Of a stretch of DNA of 64,000 nucleotides, positions 16,751 through 25,448 are shown one piece after another (within the stretch, counting starts at the first letter, position 1; each line of letters opens with the position of its first letter). Under the pieces are notes generated by a model. It was given only the letters and a program-made list of their open reading frames with translations, did not search any database and was not told where the DNA came from. The DNA lies in assembly GCA_041687115.1 (NCBI GenBank), contig JAWLCP010000002.1:11032-75031 (forward strand), read 5' to 3'. Made by a program: the position numbers and the translations under genes. Source of the DNA: SKLM01 sp041687115 (GTDB lineage: Bacteria > Chloroflexota > Anaerolineae > B4-G1).

Positions 16751-17803
16751 CTAGTTCCCTTTGTCCGTGTGGGACAGGAAGACGAGGGTGAGGATCACGA
16801 TGACACCGATGCTCACCAGTGCCACCAGCTTCTGCCACGGGGCTGCGACCAGCGCCAGCAATCCGAACCCAGCGCAGAAGGTCCAATAGACGAAGACGAT
16901 CGCTCGCTTTGAGAGACCCAGATCGCGCAGGCGATAATGGAGATGGCCCCGATCCCCCTGGACCGGTGAGCGCTTGTGGCGTACCCGGTCGAAGATCTGC
17001 CAGGCAACGTCGACGATGGGCAGTCCCATGACCATCAGCACTGTTGCCGTCCGCCCTCCGGCGATCAGACCCAGGGCGGCCAGCGCATAGCCCAGGAAGA
17101 AGGCCCCCGTGCTTCCCATGAAAATCCTCGCCGGCGCAATGTTGAACGGGAGGAACCCTACCAACGCGCCCATCAGCGCCACCGGCAGAAGCGCGGCGCT
17201 GGCCTGGGGCTGGGCCGCGCGATAGCGCATGTGGATTGCCAGGACCAGACAGAGGATCGCTCCCACCCCAGCGGCGAGCCCGTCGAGCCCGTCCAGCCAG
17301 TTGACCGTGTTGATCATGCCCATCACCCACAGGGTCGTCAGCGGAACGTAGACAAGCGGGCCCCATGGGTAGTCGTTCAGCTTGATGGTGCCGAAGAAGG
17401 GCAGGGTGAAGCGCTCCAGCCAGAGCAGGGTGGCCAACGCCACCAGCGAGAGGGTGAACTGGAAGGCGAACTGCGGCCAGGGGGAGAGGTTGAAGCGATC
17501 GTCCACCAGACCGAACAGGAACGCCGCTGCACCGCCGATCAAGAGCCCCTTGAGGCGGAGGATGTCGTTCGAACCGTAGCCTGCCGTCAGGGTCCCTCGC
17601 CACGCAGCCACGCCGACAGCCGCACTGAATGCCACGAACACGGCCACGCCGCCCAGGCGCGGAACGGCGCCTGTGTGACGTCGGCGCCCTCCCGGGTGGT
17701 CCACGATATCGAATCGCCTGGCCAGGCGCCCGGCGATGGGGGCCATCAGTGCGGCCAGGCCAACCGAGGTGCCGAAGATGAGGGCGTACTGGTAGAGAGG
17801 CAT
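16751..17803 (-). CDS. polyprenyl-phosphate GlcNAc-1-phosphate transferase (MraY/WecA/TagO family)
   Basis: A 350-aa integral membrane enzyme with about ten hydrophobic segments. Family motifs are RRRHTGAVPRLGG near residue 40, LVDDRFNLSP (the DD pair), NTVNWLDGLDGLAAG (NxxNxxDGxDGL) and GDRGHLHYRL with the HxH-type motif at about 285. It moves a sugar-1-phosphate, most likely GlcNAc, from a UDP-sugar to undecaprenyl phosphate, starting a cell-wall or surface polysaccharide. The HLHYRL motif fits WecA/TagO rather than MraY, and no mur genes are adjacent. It follows upp by about 50 bases and is probably cotranscribed with it. Confidence 0.88.
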   Translation of the reverse strand: MPLYQYALIFGTSVGLAALMAPIAGRLARRFDIVDHPGGRRRHTGAVPRLGGVAVFVAFSAAVGVAAWRGTLTAGYGSNDILRLKGLLIGGAAAFLFGLVDDRFNLSPWPQFAFQFTLSLVALATLLWLERFTLPFFGTIKLNDYPWGPLVYVPLTTLWVMGMINTVNWLDGLDGLAAGVGAILCLVLAIHMRYRAAQPQASAALLPVALMGALVGFLPFNIAPARIFMGSTGAFFLGYALAALGLIAGGRTATVLMVMGLPIVDVAWQIFDRVRHKRSPVQGDRGHLHYRLRDLGLSKRAIVFVYWTFCAGFGLLALVAAPWQKLVALVSIGVIVILTLVFLSHTDKGN

Positions 17804-17852
17804 GTGAGGATAATTCGAATGGTCTACGCGGGTTTGTGCACGGCCACAGCCG

Positions 17853-18482
17853 TCATCCGGTGCCGAAGAGCCGATCGCCGGCGTCTCCCAGGCCTGGGAC
17901 GATCAACCCCTCATCGTTGAGCTGCTCATCCACGGCGGCGAGGAACAGCGGGACATCAGGATGGGCGTCTGACAGGCGCCGTATCCCCTCGGTCGAGGCG
18001 ATGACCCCCACGAACTTGATACGTCTGGTTCCCCACTCCTTCAGGATGTCCATCGCCGCTGTCGCTGATCCGCCGGTAGCCAGCATGGGATCGAGGACGA
18101 GGCACACGTCCACCGTTGGGCTGACGGGCAGGCGGGCGTAGTATTCGATTGGCTGAAGCGTCTGCTCGTCTCGCCGTAGCCCGATGTGCCACACCTCGGC
18201 GTTTGGTATCGAGTTCCACACGCCCTCAACCATGCCCAGCCCGGCGCGGAGAATGGGGACCAACCCGACCCGCTCCACCAGGCGATGTTCGTTCGATTGC
18301 CCCAAGGGCGTGATGACCGAAACCTCTTCTGTGGCCAGATCAGCCGTGGCCTCATAGGTCAGCAGGACCGAGATCTCCCGCAGCAGCTCGCGGAACTTCT
18401 TTGGATCGGTGCGCTGGTCACGCAGCAGGCCCATCTTGTGCTTCACCAGTGGGTGGGCTGAGACGTGTGCTTGGGGTGTCAT
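17853..18482 (-). CDS. upp: uracil phosphoribosyltransferase
   Basis: A 209-aa pyrimidine salvage enzyme converting uracil and PRPP to UMP. The start is typical (HPLVKHKMGLLRDQ), followed by FRELLREISVLLTYEAT, PILRAGLGMVEG, the PRPP loop LDPMLATGGSA, and the GLGDAGDRLFGTG end that binds uracil. The ATG is preceded by a perfect AGGAGG (18489-18494) with six bases spacing, and by a strong promoter. It is divergent from ruvB. Confidence 0.97.
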   Translation of the reverse strand: MTPQAHVSAHPLVKHKMGLLRDQRTDPKKFRELLREISVLLTYEATADLATEEVSVITPLGQSNEHRLVERVGLVPILRAGLGMVEGVWNSIPNAEVWHIGLRRDEQTLQPIEYYARLPVSPTVDVCLVLDPMLATGGSATAAMDILKEWGTRRIKFVGVIASTEGIRRLSDAHPDVPLFLAAVDEQLNDEGLIVPGLGDAGDRLFGTG

Positions 18483-18510
18483 CGTTCACCTCCTAGAGAA
18501 TAGTGCGCCC

Positions 18511-18539
18511 ATTCTACTCTCCCATCCGTGCCTTGTCAA
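18511..18539 (-). promoter_or_regulatory. strong sigma70-type promoter of upp
   Basis: On the minus strand a perfect TTGACA (18534-18539) and TAGAAT (18511-18516) are 17 bases apart. It lies back to back with the ruvB promoter, the two -35 regions being less than 10 bases apart. Confidence 0.8.
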
Positions 18540-18547
18540 AGGACCGC

Positions 18548-18575
18548 TTTCCATCTCGACCGTTCCTAGTATAAT
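18548..18575 (+). promoter_or_regulatory. ruvB promoter giving a very short leader
   Basis: TTTCCA (18548-18553) and a perfect TATAAT (18570-18575) are 16 bases apart. The -10 box ends only 10 bases before the ruvB ATG at 18586, so the transcript should start within a few bases of the start codon. No Shine-Dalgarno sequence lies between them. Confidence 0.6.
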
Positions 18576-18585
18576 ACCGTCCAGC

Positions 18586-19605
18586 ATGGACGAGAGGATA
18601 ATCTCACCGGAGCCCGAAGACGACGAGTTCGTCCTCGACCAAGCTCTGCGTCCGCAGCGTCTCCAGGATCTGATCGGGCAGGACCATGTCTGCGCCAATC
18701 TGTCGATCCTCATTCAAGCGGCTCAGAAGCGTGACGAGGCGATCGATCACGTGTTGCTCTACGGGCCCCCCGGGCTGGGGAAGACGACCCTGGCCCATAT
18801 CATCGCCAACGAGATGGACGTGCCTATTCGCGTGACCTCCGGACCAGCGATCGAGCGGACCGGGGACCTGGCAGCCATCCTCAGCAACCTTCGACATAAG
18901 GAGGTCTTCTTCATTGACGAAGTCCATCGCCTCGGTCGCGCGGTGGAGGAGATCCTCTATCCGGCGATGGAGGACTTCGCGCTTGATTTCGTCATCGGCA
19001 AGGGACCTAGCGCACGCTCGATCCGGCTCAATCTCCCTCGCTTCACCGTTGTAGGGGCTACCACACGCCTCGCGCTGCTGACCGCGCCGCTGAGATCGCG
19101 CTTCGGTGCCACGTTCCGCGTGGATTTCTACGATCAAGCAGCGTTGACCACCATCGTGCGGCGTGCCGCCGGTGTCCTGGAGGTGGAGATCGACCAGAGC
19201 GGCGCAGCTGAAATCGCCAGGCGTGGCCGAGGGACGCCTCGGGTGGCTCTCCGGCTCCTGAAACGCGTCCGCGATTTCGCCCAGGTCCGGGCTGATGGCC
19301 ACGTCAGCGCCGACGTCGCCTGCGAGGCCCTCGAGATGTTGAACGTGGATCAGAAAGGACTGGACGATGTGGACCGGCGCGTGCTCTGGACCATCATCGA
19401 CAAGTTCGACGGAGGACCGGTTGGTCTCGACACCATCGCCGCCGCAGTAAGCGAGGAGCCGGACACCATCATGGACGTCATCGAACCGTACCTGCTTCGT
19501 CTGGGCTTCCTGGACCGCACGCCCCGGGGACGCGTGGCCACCATCCGAGCGTACAGGCACCTCGATCTCCCCTACGATCGGTCGGAGCAACCTTCCCTGT
19601 TGTGA
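18586..19605 (+). CDS. ruvB: Holliday junction branch migration ATPase RuvB
   Basis: A 339-aa AAA+ motor that drives branch migration with RuvA. It begins with an acidic N-terminal segment, then LRPQRLQDLIGQ, Walker A GPPGLGKTTLAH, FIDEVHRL (Walker B), GATTRLALLTAPLRSRFG (sensor 1 and arginine finger region), RRGRGTPRVALRLL, and a C-terminal winged helix with GGPVGLDTIAAA. ruvA and ruvC are not adjacent. The reading frame is open upstream into the upp region, but the promoter position and family length favour the ATG at 18586. Confidence 0.97.
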   Translation: MDERIISPEPEDDEFVLDQALRPQRLQDLIGQDHVCANLSILIQAAQKRDEAIDHVLLYGPPGLGKTTLAHIIANEMDVPIRVTSGPAIERTGDLAAILSNLRHKEVFFIDEVHRLGRAVEEILYPAMEDFALDFVIGKGPSARSIRLNLPRFTVVGATTRLALLTAPLRSRFGATFRVDFYDQAALTTIVRRAAGVLEVEIDQSGAAEIARRGRGTPRVALRLLKRVRDFAQVRADGHVSADVACEALEMLNVDQKGLDDVDRRVLWTIIDKFDGGPVGLDTIAAAVSEEPDTIMDVIEPYLLRLGFLDRTPRGRVATIRAYRHLDLPYDRSEQPSLL

Positions 19606-19682
19606 CGCCCGGCCCGATATCCAGCGAAATCCGGCAGGGGAGAGGAGCCAAGTCCCCCCTCTCTCAGAAGAGGAGCCGAATG

Positions 19683-19705
19683 CCCTCTCCCTCTCAGGGA
19701 GAGGG
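19683..19705. repeat. REP-like palindromic hairpin element
   Basis: A perfect 10-bp inverted repeat (CCCTCTCCCT with AGGGAGAGGG, loop CTC) is followed by GGTTAGGGTGAGGG. This CCCTCTCCC...GGGTGAGGG pattern resembles short extragenic palindromic repeats scattered through many bacterial genomes. It lies between ruvB and the LarA-like gene. I see only this copy in the window, with a related CCCCCCTCTCTC stretch just before it. Confidence 0.5.
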
Positions 19706-19726
19706 TTAGGGTGAGGGTATTTCTTC

Positions 19727-21046
19727 ATGAAGACAAACCAAGGCCGCAAGTACGAAATCCCATACGGTCGCTCGACCCTGACCTTCGAACTCCCTCTCGG
19801 CATGAAAGGGACGGTCGTGGTCTCCAAGCCGGCACAGCCCCTGGATGATCTCGAGGCGGCTGTCCAGGAGGCTCTGGCCCATCCCATTGAATCGCCGCCG
19901 CTCCGCGAGTTGGCGCGCTCCGGCGACCGCGTCTGTATCGTGTTCACGGACATCACCCGTGCCAGCCCCGACCACGTGCTGGTCCCGGCCCTCCTGCGAG
20001 AGCTGGAGATCGCCGGCGTGCGTGACGACGACATCACACTCCTCTGCGGCATCGGCATGCACCGGCCCTCCACAGACGAGGAGAAGGTGGTCAAGCTGGG
20101 CCCAGACGTGGTCGAGCGCTATCGGGTGATCGACAACGAGCCACGGAACGACGAGGCCCTCGTCGATCTCGGCACCACCCGGGGGGGCGTGCCCGTGTCC
20201 GCGCATCGTGCAGCCGTGCACGCCGACCTGCTGATCGCCACCGGGCTGGTGGAGCCGCACCAGTACGCTGGCTACTCCGGTGGGCGGAAGACCGTGGCCG
20301 TGGGGGCGGCGGGAGAGGAGCTCATCGCATATACCCATGGACCCGGTTTCGTCGACCATCCCGCCACTCGGCTGGGGCGCATCGAGGGGAACCCTTTCCA
20401 CGAGGCGATCACGGAGGCGGCGGACCGCGCAGGATTGGACTTCATCCTCAACGTGGTCTTGGACGACGAAAAGCGGGCGGTGTGTGTCAAGGGCGGGGAG
20501 CCGGTGGAGACGCATCGGCAGCTGGTGGGTTTCGCTCGCTCGATCTACGAGGTACCGATCCCTCACCAATACGACGCGGTCATCGGTGGGGTGGGGTATC
20601 CCAAGGACGCCAATCTCTATCAGGCCAGCCGGGCAGCCTCTTATCTTTTCTTCGCGCCGACGCCGGTGGTAAAGCCCGGAGGGACCGTCATTGTCCCTGC
20701 CCCGTGTGAGGAGGGGGCGGGGGAGGGAGTGGGCGAACAACGCTTCCTCGAAGCGATGCGAGATGCTCCCGACGTTCAGGGTATTCTCTGCGACGCGCGT
20801 GAGCACGGCTATCCACCTGGACAGCAGCGTGCCTTTGTCATGGCGAAGGTGTTGGAGAAAGCGAATGTGATCATTGTGGGCAGCGAGTGCCCCGAGGTGG
20901 TCGCCGCCTGCAAGATGAAGCCGGCGGAGACCGTGGAGCAGGCGCTGGAGTGGGCCGCGGAGGATCTTGGACGGGATCTTGAGGTACTCATCGTGCCCCA
21001 CGCCCTGCTCACACTGCCCGTGGTCAGTTTGGAGGAGCCAGCGTGA
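19727..21046 (+). CDS. LarA-family nickel-pincer racemase/epimerase (DUF2088)
   Basis: A 439-aa protein of the lactate racemase LarA family, whose members use a nickel-pincer nucleotide cofactor to racemise or epimerise 2-hydroxy acids. The cofactor residues of L. plantarum LarA have clear counterparts: His112 in GMHRPST, His178 and Lys188 in EPHQYAGYSGGRK, and His204 in AYTHGPG, a constant offset of four from His108/His174/Lys184/His200. VFTDITRASP corresponds to the substrate-side TRP region. The substrate is unknown because the family is diverse. No larB, larC or larE lies in the window, so cofactor synthesis would have to be encoded elsewhere. It overlaps the methyltransferase downstream (TGATG). 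Confidence 0.85.
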   Translation: MKTNQGRKYEIPYGRSTLTFELPLGMKGTVVVSKPAQPLDDLEAAVQEALAHPIESPPLRELARSGDRVCIVFTDITRASPDHVLVPALLRELEIAGVRDDDITLLCGIGMHRPSTDEEKVVKLGPDVVERYRVIDNEPRNDEALVDLGTTRGGVPVSAHRAAVHADLLIATGLVEPHQYAGYSGGRKTVAVGAAGEELIAYTHGPGFVDHPATRLGRIEGNPFHEAITEAADRAGLDFILNVVLDDEKRAVCVKGGEPVETHRQLVGFARSIYEVPIPHQYDAVIGGVGYPKDANLYQASRAASYLFFAPTPVVKPGGTVIVPAPCEEGAGEGVGEQRFLEAMRDAPDVQGILCDAREHGYPPGQQRAFVMAKVLEKANVIIVGSECPEVVAACKMKPAETVEQALEWAAEDLGRDLEVLIVPHALLTLPVVSLEEPA

Positions 21047-21924
21047 TGCGAGATCACTTTCTGAGCCGTTTACGGTCCGGCGACGTCATCGTTGCCGATG
21101 GTGCCATGGGCACGATGCTGCAGGAGGCGGGCCTCCCCCCTGGCACGCCTCCCGAAGGCTGGCTGCTGGAGAGACCTGAGGCCGTGGTCCGGGTCCACCA
21201 AGCCTACGTCGAGGCGGGAGCGGATCTGATCCTCACCTGCACGTTCGGCGCCACCCGGCCGCGGCTGGAACGGAGTGGGCTCGGCGACCGCCTGGGCGAG
21301 ATCAACCGGCGGGCTGTGGAGATCGCCCGGGAGGCCGCTGGCCGGGACGGACTTGTGGCTGGCGATATCGGTCCCACGGGCGAGTTTCTGGCCCCCCTTG
21401 GTCGGTTGAGCTACGAGGAAGCCGTCGACATCTTCGCCGAGCAGGCCGAGGCGTTGGCCGATGCCGGTGTGGACGTCCTCTACATCGAGACGATGGCTGC
21501 CCTGGAGGAAGTGAGGGCGGCTGTGGAGGGGGCCCTGCAGGCGGGGGAGGGTACGCCCGTAACTGCGACGCTCTCCTTTGATAGCCATGGGCGGACCAAC
21601 ATGGGGGTGCGTCCAGAGGAGGCAGCCGAGGCGCTTCTCGAGCTGGGTGTCGACGCCCTCGGCGGCAACTGCGGCGCGACCCTCGATATGACGCTGGGCG
21701 CGGTACAGGCGATGCGCGAGGTCGCGCCCCGGACGCCGCTCATCGTCAAGCCAAACGCCGGCAAGCCCCGGATGGTCGAGGATGAGGTCGTCTACGATGC
21801 GACCCCGGAGGACATGGCCGCCTACGCACGCAAGTTCGTGGATCTGAGGGCCAGAATCGTCGGCGGCTGCTGCGGTTCAACCCCGGAGCACATCGCCGCC
21901 ATCGCTCGAGCCGTCCGCTCGTGA
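21046..21924 (+). CDS. zinc-dependent homocysteine S-methyltransferase family protein
   Basis: About 292 aa, resembling the N-terminal homocysteine-binding domain of methionine synthase and the S-methylmethionine:homocysteine methyltransferases. Seen are VADGAMGTMLQEAG at the start, YVEAGADLILTCTFGATRPRL, GDIGPTGEF, IETMAALEEVRAAV, and the zinc cysteines in LGGNCGA and GGCCGSTPEHI. It lacks folate- and B12-binding domains, so either separate partners supply methyl groups or it uses another methyl donor. ATG 21046 shares its A with the larA-like stop and has GGAGGAG eight bases upstream, so the two genes are coupled. Confidence 0.88.
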   Translation: MRDHFLSRLRSGDVIVADGAMGTMLQEAGLPPGTPPEGWLLERPEAVVRVHQAYVEAGADLILTCTFGATRPRLERSGLGDRLGEINRRAVEIAREAAGRDGLVAGDIGPTGEFLAPLGRLSYEEAVDIFAEQAEALADAGVDVLYIETMAALEEVRAAVEGALQAGEGTPVTATLSFDSHGRTNMGVRPEEAAEALLELGVDALGGNCGATLDMTLGAVQAMREVAPRTPLIVKPNAGKPRMVEDEVVYDATPEDMAAYARKFVDLRARIVGGCCGSTPEHIAAIARAVRS

Positions 21925-21960
21925 GCCGGAGCCCGTGCGGGCCGCATGGTGCGGGGCCCG

Positions 21961-23445
21961 TCACGGCCTCTCGTGAGCCTGCATGTCGCGCTGCCGCTGA
22001 CGGATCAGAAGGCGCCGCATCCGGGCGTGACGGAGCCGTGTGATGGGGTAGAACCAGGCGACTGTGATGGCACCGATCAGAAGTGCCGCGCCTATCGGCC
22101 CCGTCATCACCCGAATCGCCCACAGAGTCGCGGTCGACTGGCTGAACTGCGTGGCGGATTCGGGCGGCGCTTGATAGCCGAACCAGCCGAGCGCCTGAAG
22201 CCCCAAGAAGATGGCCACTGCGCCGGCCAGCTTGCGGATGAAGTTCTTTGCCCCGTAGTAGACGCCCTCGTGGCGGCGTCTCGTGCGCAGCTCGTCCCAC
22301 TCGATCACGTCGGGGAATATCGCGTCGGGCAGGACGTGCGCCGTGGAGACGCTGAGGCCGGCCAGAATCGCCAGCACCAGGATGAACGTGACCTGACCCG
22401 GCTGCACGAAGATCACCAACATCTGGACGACGGCCCAGAAGCTCATCCCCATCACGTAGGCGATGCGCTTGCTCAGTCTCTGTGCTAGCCAGGTCCAGAC
22501 GGGGAGCGCCGCAACCGCCGTGATCAACATCAGACCCAGCACCGCGGACTCCAGCGCGACTTCTGCCCCGAAGAGGGTCGCCGTGGCCAGCAGATCCCCG
22601 CCGGCAACCCAATACGTCAGCATGAACGGCAGCATCAGGGCCACCAGGTCAAACGTGATCCAGTTCAGGACGTAGATGCCCGTGGCGAAGCGGAATGGCA
22701 CGTTTCTCCAGGCGGTGCGGGCGACCGACCGGAAACTCGACGACCTCGCCCCCCGCTGATCGAAGCGCTCTCGGACGACGAAGAACATCACGATGAAAGG
22801 CACTGCTGCCAATCCCCCGAACAACGCCGCGACCGTGAGGTAGCCCTGGCGCAGCGTCAAGCCCGCCCTCAGCGCTCCGTCCACGATCAGTGGCGCCGAG
22901 ACCGCTGTTGCCAGGGATGCCAGCAGGTTGAAGAGCATCCGATAGCCGGTGAGCGCCGTTCTCTCGTCATAGTCAGGCGTGATCTCCGGCGTCAGCGCAT
23001 AGAATGGCACCGAGACCAGGGTCTGCAGGGTGTCGCTGATCATGTAGGCCAGTGTGATGTGCACCGTCAATCCCAGCTGGCTCTGCCAAGGGGGTGCCCA
23101 CCAGAGAAGCAGGAACCCGATGCCGAAGGGGATGGAGAACAGCAGCAAGAAGGGCCGCCGGCGACCCCAGCGCGTGCTGACCCGATCGCTCAGCGCTCCC
23201 ACGAGAGGGTCATTGATCGCGTCCCAGATGACGCCCAGCAAGGCGGCTATTGATGCCAGACGCGGTTCCAATCCCACCGCATCGGTCAGGAAGATGGCGT
23301 AGAAGATCTGACGTAGCGTGCCGAAGCTCGCCAACGACCAGTCGCCGCTGCCGTAGACCACCTTCGTCCAGAGGGACAGCGTCTCGTCGCCAGGGCTGGC
23401 AGGTCTTGCAGCCACAGCCTCGTTATCCGAGAGTCCAGATGCCAT
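21961..23445 (-). CDS. GPH/MFS-type sugar:cation symporter family transporter
   Basis: A 494-aa membrane protein with about twelve hydrophobic segments. Features of the glycoside-pentoside-hexuronide:cation symporter group (MFS_2) are LWTKVVYGSGDWSLASFG at the N-terminus, WDAINDPLVGALSDRVSTRWGRRRPF (loop 2-3 motif), and SVPFYALTPEITPDYDERT. GVYYGAKNFIRKLAG lies in the second half. The family imports sugars, but some distant members carry other substrates, and no sugar genes adjoin. The start at 23445 overlaps the stop of the GNAT-like gene by one base (TAATG), so it is cotranscribed. The frame is open upstream but that part belongs to the neighbour. Confidence 0.83.
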   Translation of the reverse strand: MASGLSDNEAVAARPASPGDETLSLWTKVVYGSGDWSLASFGTLRQIFYAIFLTDAVGLEPRLASIAALLGVIWDAINDPLVGALSDRVSTRWGRRRPFLLLFSIPFGIGFLLLWWAPPWQSQLGLTVHITLAYMISDTLQTLVSVPFYALTPEITPDYDERTALTGYRMLFNLLASLATAVSAPLIVDGALRAGLTLRQGYLTVAALFGGLAAVPFIVMFFVVRERFDQRGARSSSFRSVARTAWRNVPFRFATGIYVLNWITFDLVALMLPFMLTYWVAGGDLLATATLFGAEVALESAVLGLMLITAVAALPVWTWLAQRLSKRIAYVMGMSFWAVVQMLVIFVQPGQVTFILVLAILAGLSVSTAHVLPDAIFPDVIEWDELRTRRRHEGVYYGAKNFIRKLAGAVAIFLGLQALGWFGYQAPPESATQFSQSTATLWAIRVMTGPIGAALLIGAITVAWFYPITRLRHARMRRLLIRQRQRDMQAHERP

Positions 23446-24590
23446 TATTGTGTCTGCTTCATGTGAGCTTCCTGTAGTCCCCGCCGGTGGGTGCGGTGGC
23501 GCTTGTACCACTCCCCGCCCACAGCCGCCACCTCGCCCAAGCTTTCGATGTTGGTATCTGCCACCTGGACTAGGTCTGCGTGTTCGAAGCCGAACTCCAA
23601 CGTGCTCTTCGCCAACTCGGTGTACAGCACGGCGTTCGCCCCCACCCCCTGATGCTCCGGAAGCAGCCCCACGCCGTTGAAGTTGACCCACTTCGTGCGC
23701 TTGAACTCGAGGAGGATGTGTATCCAGCCGAACGGCCAGAGCCGACCGTTCGCTCGCTGGATCCCCGCCGAGACGTCCGGGTATCCGATGACGAAGCCTA
23801 CCACCTTCTCCCCCTTCATCACCAGCTTGATCAGCCGGGGATCTGCGGCCAGCAGCATGCGATCGGCGATGGCGCTGGCCTCGGCCTCGTCGATGGGGAA
23901 GTAGCCCCAACCGTCGGTGAAGGCTTCATTGTTCACGCGCTGGACCCCCGGCACCCATCTGCGCAGTTCGCGCTTGCTGGTGAACGATTTCACCCGGAAC
24001 CCGCGGCGCTCCTTGACCTTCTCGGCGATATCGTAGAAGCGCGGCGGGAGGTCGTACTTCCCGCTCAGGTGGGCGGACAGGAAGTCGATCTCTTTCTCGA
24101 ATCCCAGCTCTTCCAGGAAAGAGGCATAGTAGGGAGGGTTGTATGGGATGCCCATGGCCGGTCGATGTTCGAAGCCCTCCACGAGCAGCCCATGCCCGTC
24201 GGCTCGCAGGAGCCCGCGAGGGCCCACCACCTCATCCAGACCACGATCCAGAGCCCATTCGAAGACGGCGTTGAACAGGGCGCGGGCCACCTCAAAATCC
24301 TGTACCACCTCGAAGTAGTAGAAGAACGCGGTACGGCAGCCGTGATACTCATTGTACCGTCGGTTGTGGATCGCCGTGATGCGACCCAGCGTCCGGTCCC
24401 CCTCCTCGGCGACGAAGAAGTCAGCTTCCGAATGGCGATAGAAGGGATACCGGTCCCGATTCAGGGCCAGCTTCATATCTGGCACGAGTGGCGGCACCCA
24501 CTGAGGGCAGTCGCCATACAGTTCAAACGGAAAGTTGATGAATTGCCGCACGTCTTGAGCTTGGGAGGTGTCGATCTTTCGGATAGGCAT
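23445..24590 (-). CDS. GNAT-like acyltransferase family protein (double-domain), unknown substrate
   Basis: A 381-aa soluble protein. The N-terminal half starts MPIRKIDTSQAQDVRQF with FFVAEEGDRTLGRITAI and EYHGCRTAFFYYFE. The C-terminal half has GVGLLPEHQGVGANAVLY, a GNAT acetyl-CoA loop. Residues VVGPRGLLRADGHGLLVEGFEHRP and PYNPPYYASFLEELGFEKEIDFL match a broad family annotated as GNAT or hypothetical in Chloroflexi and Actinobacteria. The substrate is unknown. Coupled overlap with the transporter gene suggests a shared role, and it follows DegV by 15 bases on the same strand. Confidence 0.75.
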   Translation of the reverse strand: MPIRKIDTSQAQDVRQFINFPFELYGDCPQWVPPLVPDMKLALNRDRYPFYRHSEADFFVAEEGDRTLGRITAIHNRRYNEYHGCRTAFFYYFEVVQDFEVARALFNAVFEWALDRGLDEVVGPRGLLRADGHGLLVEGFEHRPAMGIPYNPPYYASFLEELGFEKEIDFLSAHLSGKYDLPPRFYDIAEKVKERRGFRVKSFTSKRELRRWVPGVQRVNNEAFTDGWGYFPIDEAEASAIADRMLLAADPRLIKLVMKGEKVVGFVIGYPDVSAGIQRANGRLWPFGWIHILLEFKRTKWVNFNGVGLLPEHQGVGANAVLYTELAKSTLEFGFEHADLVQVADTNIESLGEVAAVGGEWYKRHRTHRRGLQEAHMKQTQ

Positions 24591-24605
24591 GTTCGCTCCG
24601 CTCGG

Positions 24606-25448
24606 CTAATCGGCGACGAAGAAGGCCACCGCCAGCACGCCGGGCCCGGCGTGCGTGACGATGGCGGGCGGCACGTCCAGGATTGGCACGGAAGGGAGGT
24701 CCAGGCTGGCGCGCAGGTCCTCTGCCAGGGCGCGTGCCTCGTCGGGGGCAGATGCGTGCATCACGGAGAGGTGACCGCTCCCATCCCCCGGGATCTGCTC
24801 CAGCACCAGCTCCTTCAGACGGGCGATAGCCCGCCCCTGCGTTCGGGTCCGTTCGAGCTGATCCGCGCGTCCGTCTCGCAGCGTGAGGATCGGCTTCACC
24901 CGCAGCACGCTCCCCAGCAGGGCGGCCGCGCCACCGATGCGCCCGCCTTTGGCCAGGTATTCGAGCGTTGCCACCAGGAAGTAGATACGACAGCGGGGGA
25001 TCAGGTCCCGAACCCGTGCCTCAATCGTGTCGGCGTCCACGCCCTCCGCGCTCCACTCGGCCGCCAGCGTCACCAGCGTGGCCAGGGGGCTGCCGATCAC
25101 CCGGGTGTCGATCACCCGGATGTCGGCATCAGGGAACTTGGCCGCTGCAACGGTGGCCGAGCGGACCGTCCCGCTCAGCTCGCTTGAGGGATGGATGCAC
25201 ATGATCGGGTCCCCCTCGGGCACCAGATGTTCGAACTCCTGAGCGAAGAGTTCCGGGGGTGGCGCCGAGGTCTTCGGCAGATCGTCCGATTGCTCCAACT
25301 GCTCCATGAATGTGGCGTGGTCGATCTCCTGTCCCTCGAGATAGGAATCAGATCCGAGAATGATCACCTGTGGAATGACGGGTATGTCGTATCGTCTTGC
25401 GACTTCATCCGGCAGGCCTGCCGTCGTGTCGGTGATGATCTTGACCAT
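24606..25448 (-). CDS. DegV family fatty-acid-binding protein
   Basis: A 280-aa protein of the DegV/FakB family, which bind a fatty acid and present it to a fatty acid kinase for incorporation into phospholipid. Motifs are KIITDTTAGLPDEVA at the start, PELFAQEFEHL, CIHPSSELSGTVRSA, VIDTRVIGSPLA, TLEYLAKGGRIGGAAALLGS and PILTLRDG. No fakA-like kinase gene lies next to it. GGAGGAG precedes the ATG at 25448. The open frame continues upstream, but the family N-terminus is at this ATG. Confidence 0.93.
   Translation of the reverse strand: MVKIITDTTAGLPDEVARRYDIPVIPQVIILGSDSYLEGQEIDHATFMEQLEQSDDLPKTSAPPPELFAQEFEHLVPEGDPIMCIHPSSELSGTVRSATVAAAKFPDADIRVIDTRVIGSPLATLVTLAAEWSAEGVDADTIEARVRDLIPRCRIYFLVATLEYLAKGGRIGGAAALLGSVLRVKPILTLRDGRADQLERTRTQGRAIARLKELVLEQIPGDGSGHLSVMHASAPDEARALAEDLRASLDLPSVPILDVPPAIVTHAGPGVLAVAFFVAD

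Noticed and set aside
19606..19726. CRISPR-like repeats
   Set aside because: The G/C-rich palindrome occurs once and has no spacer series; no cas genes are present.
23580..25187. Plus-strand open frame of about 535 codons opposite the GNAT-like and DegV genes
   Set aside because: Both opposing genes have clear family motifs; the plus frame has none.
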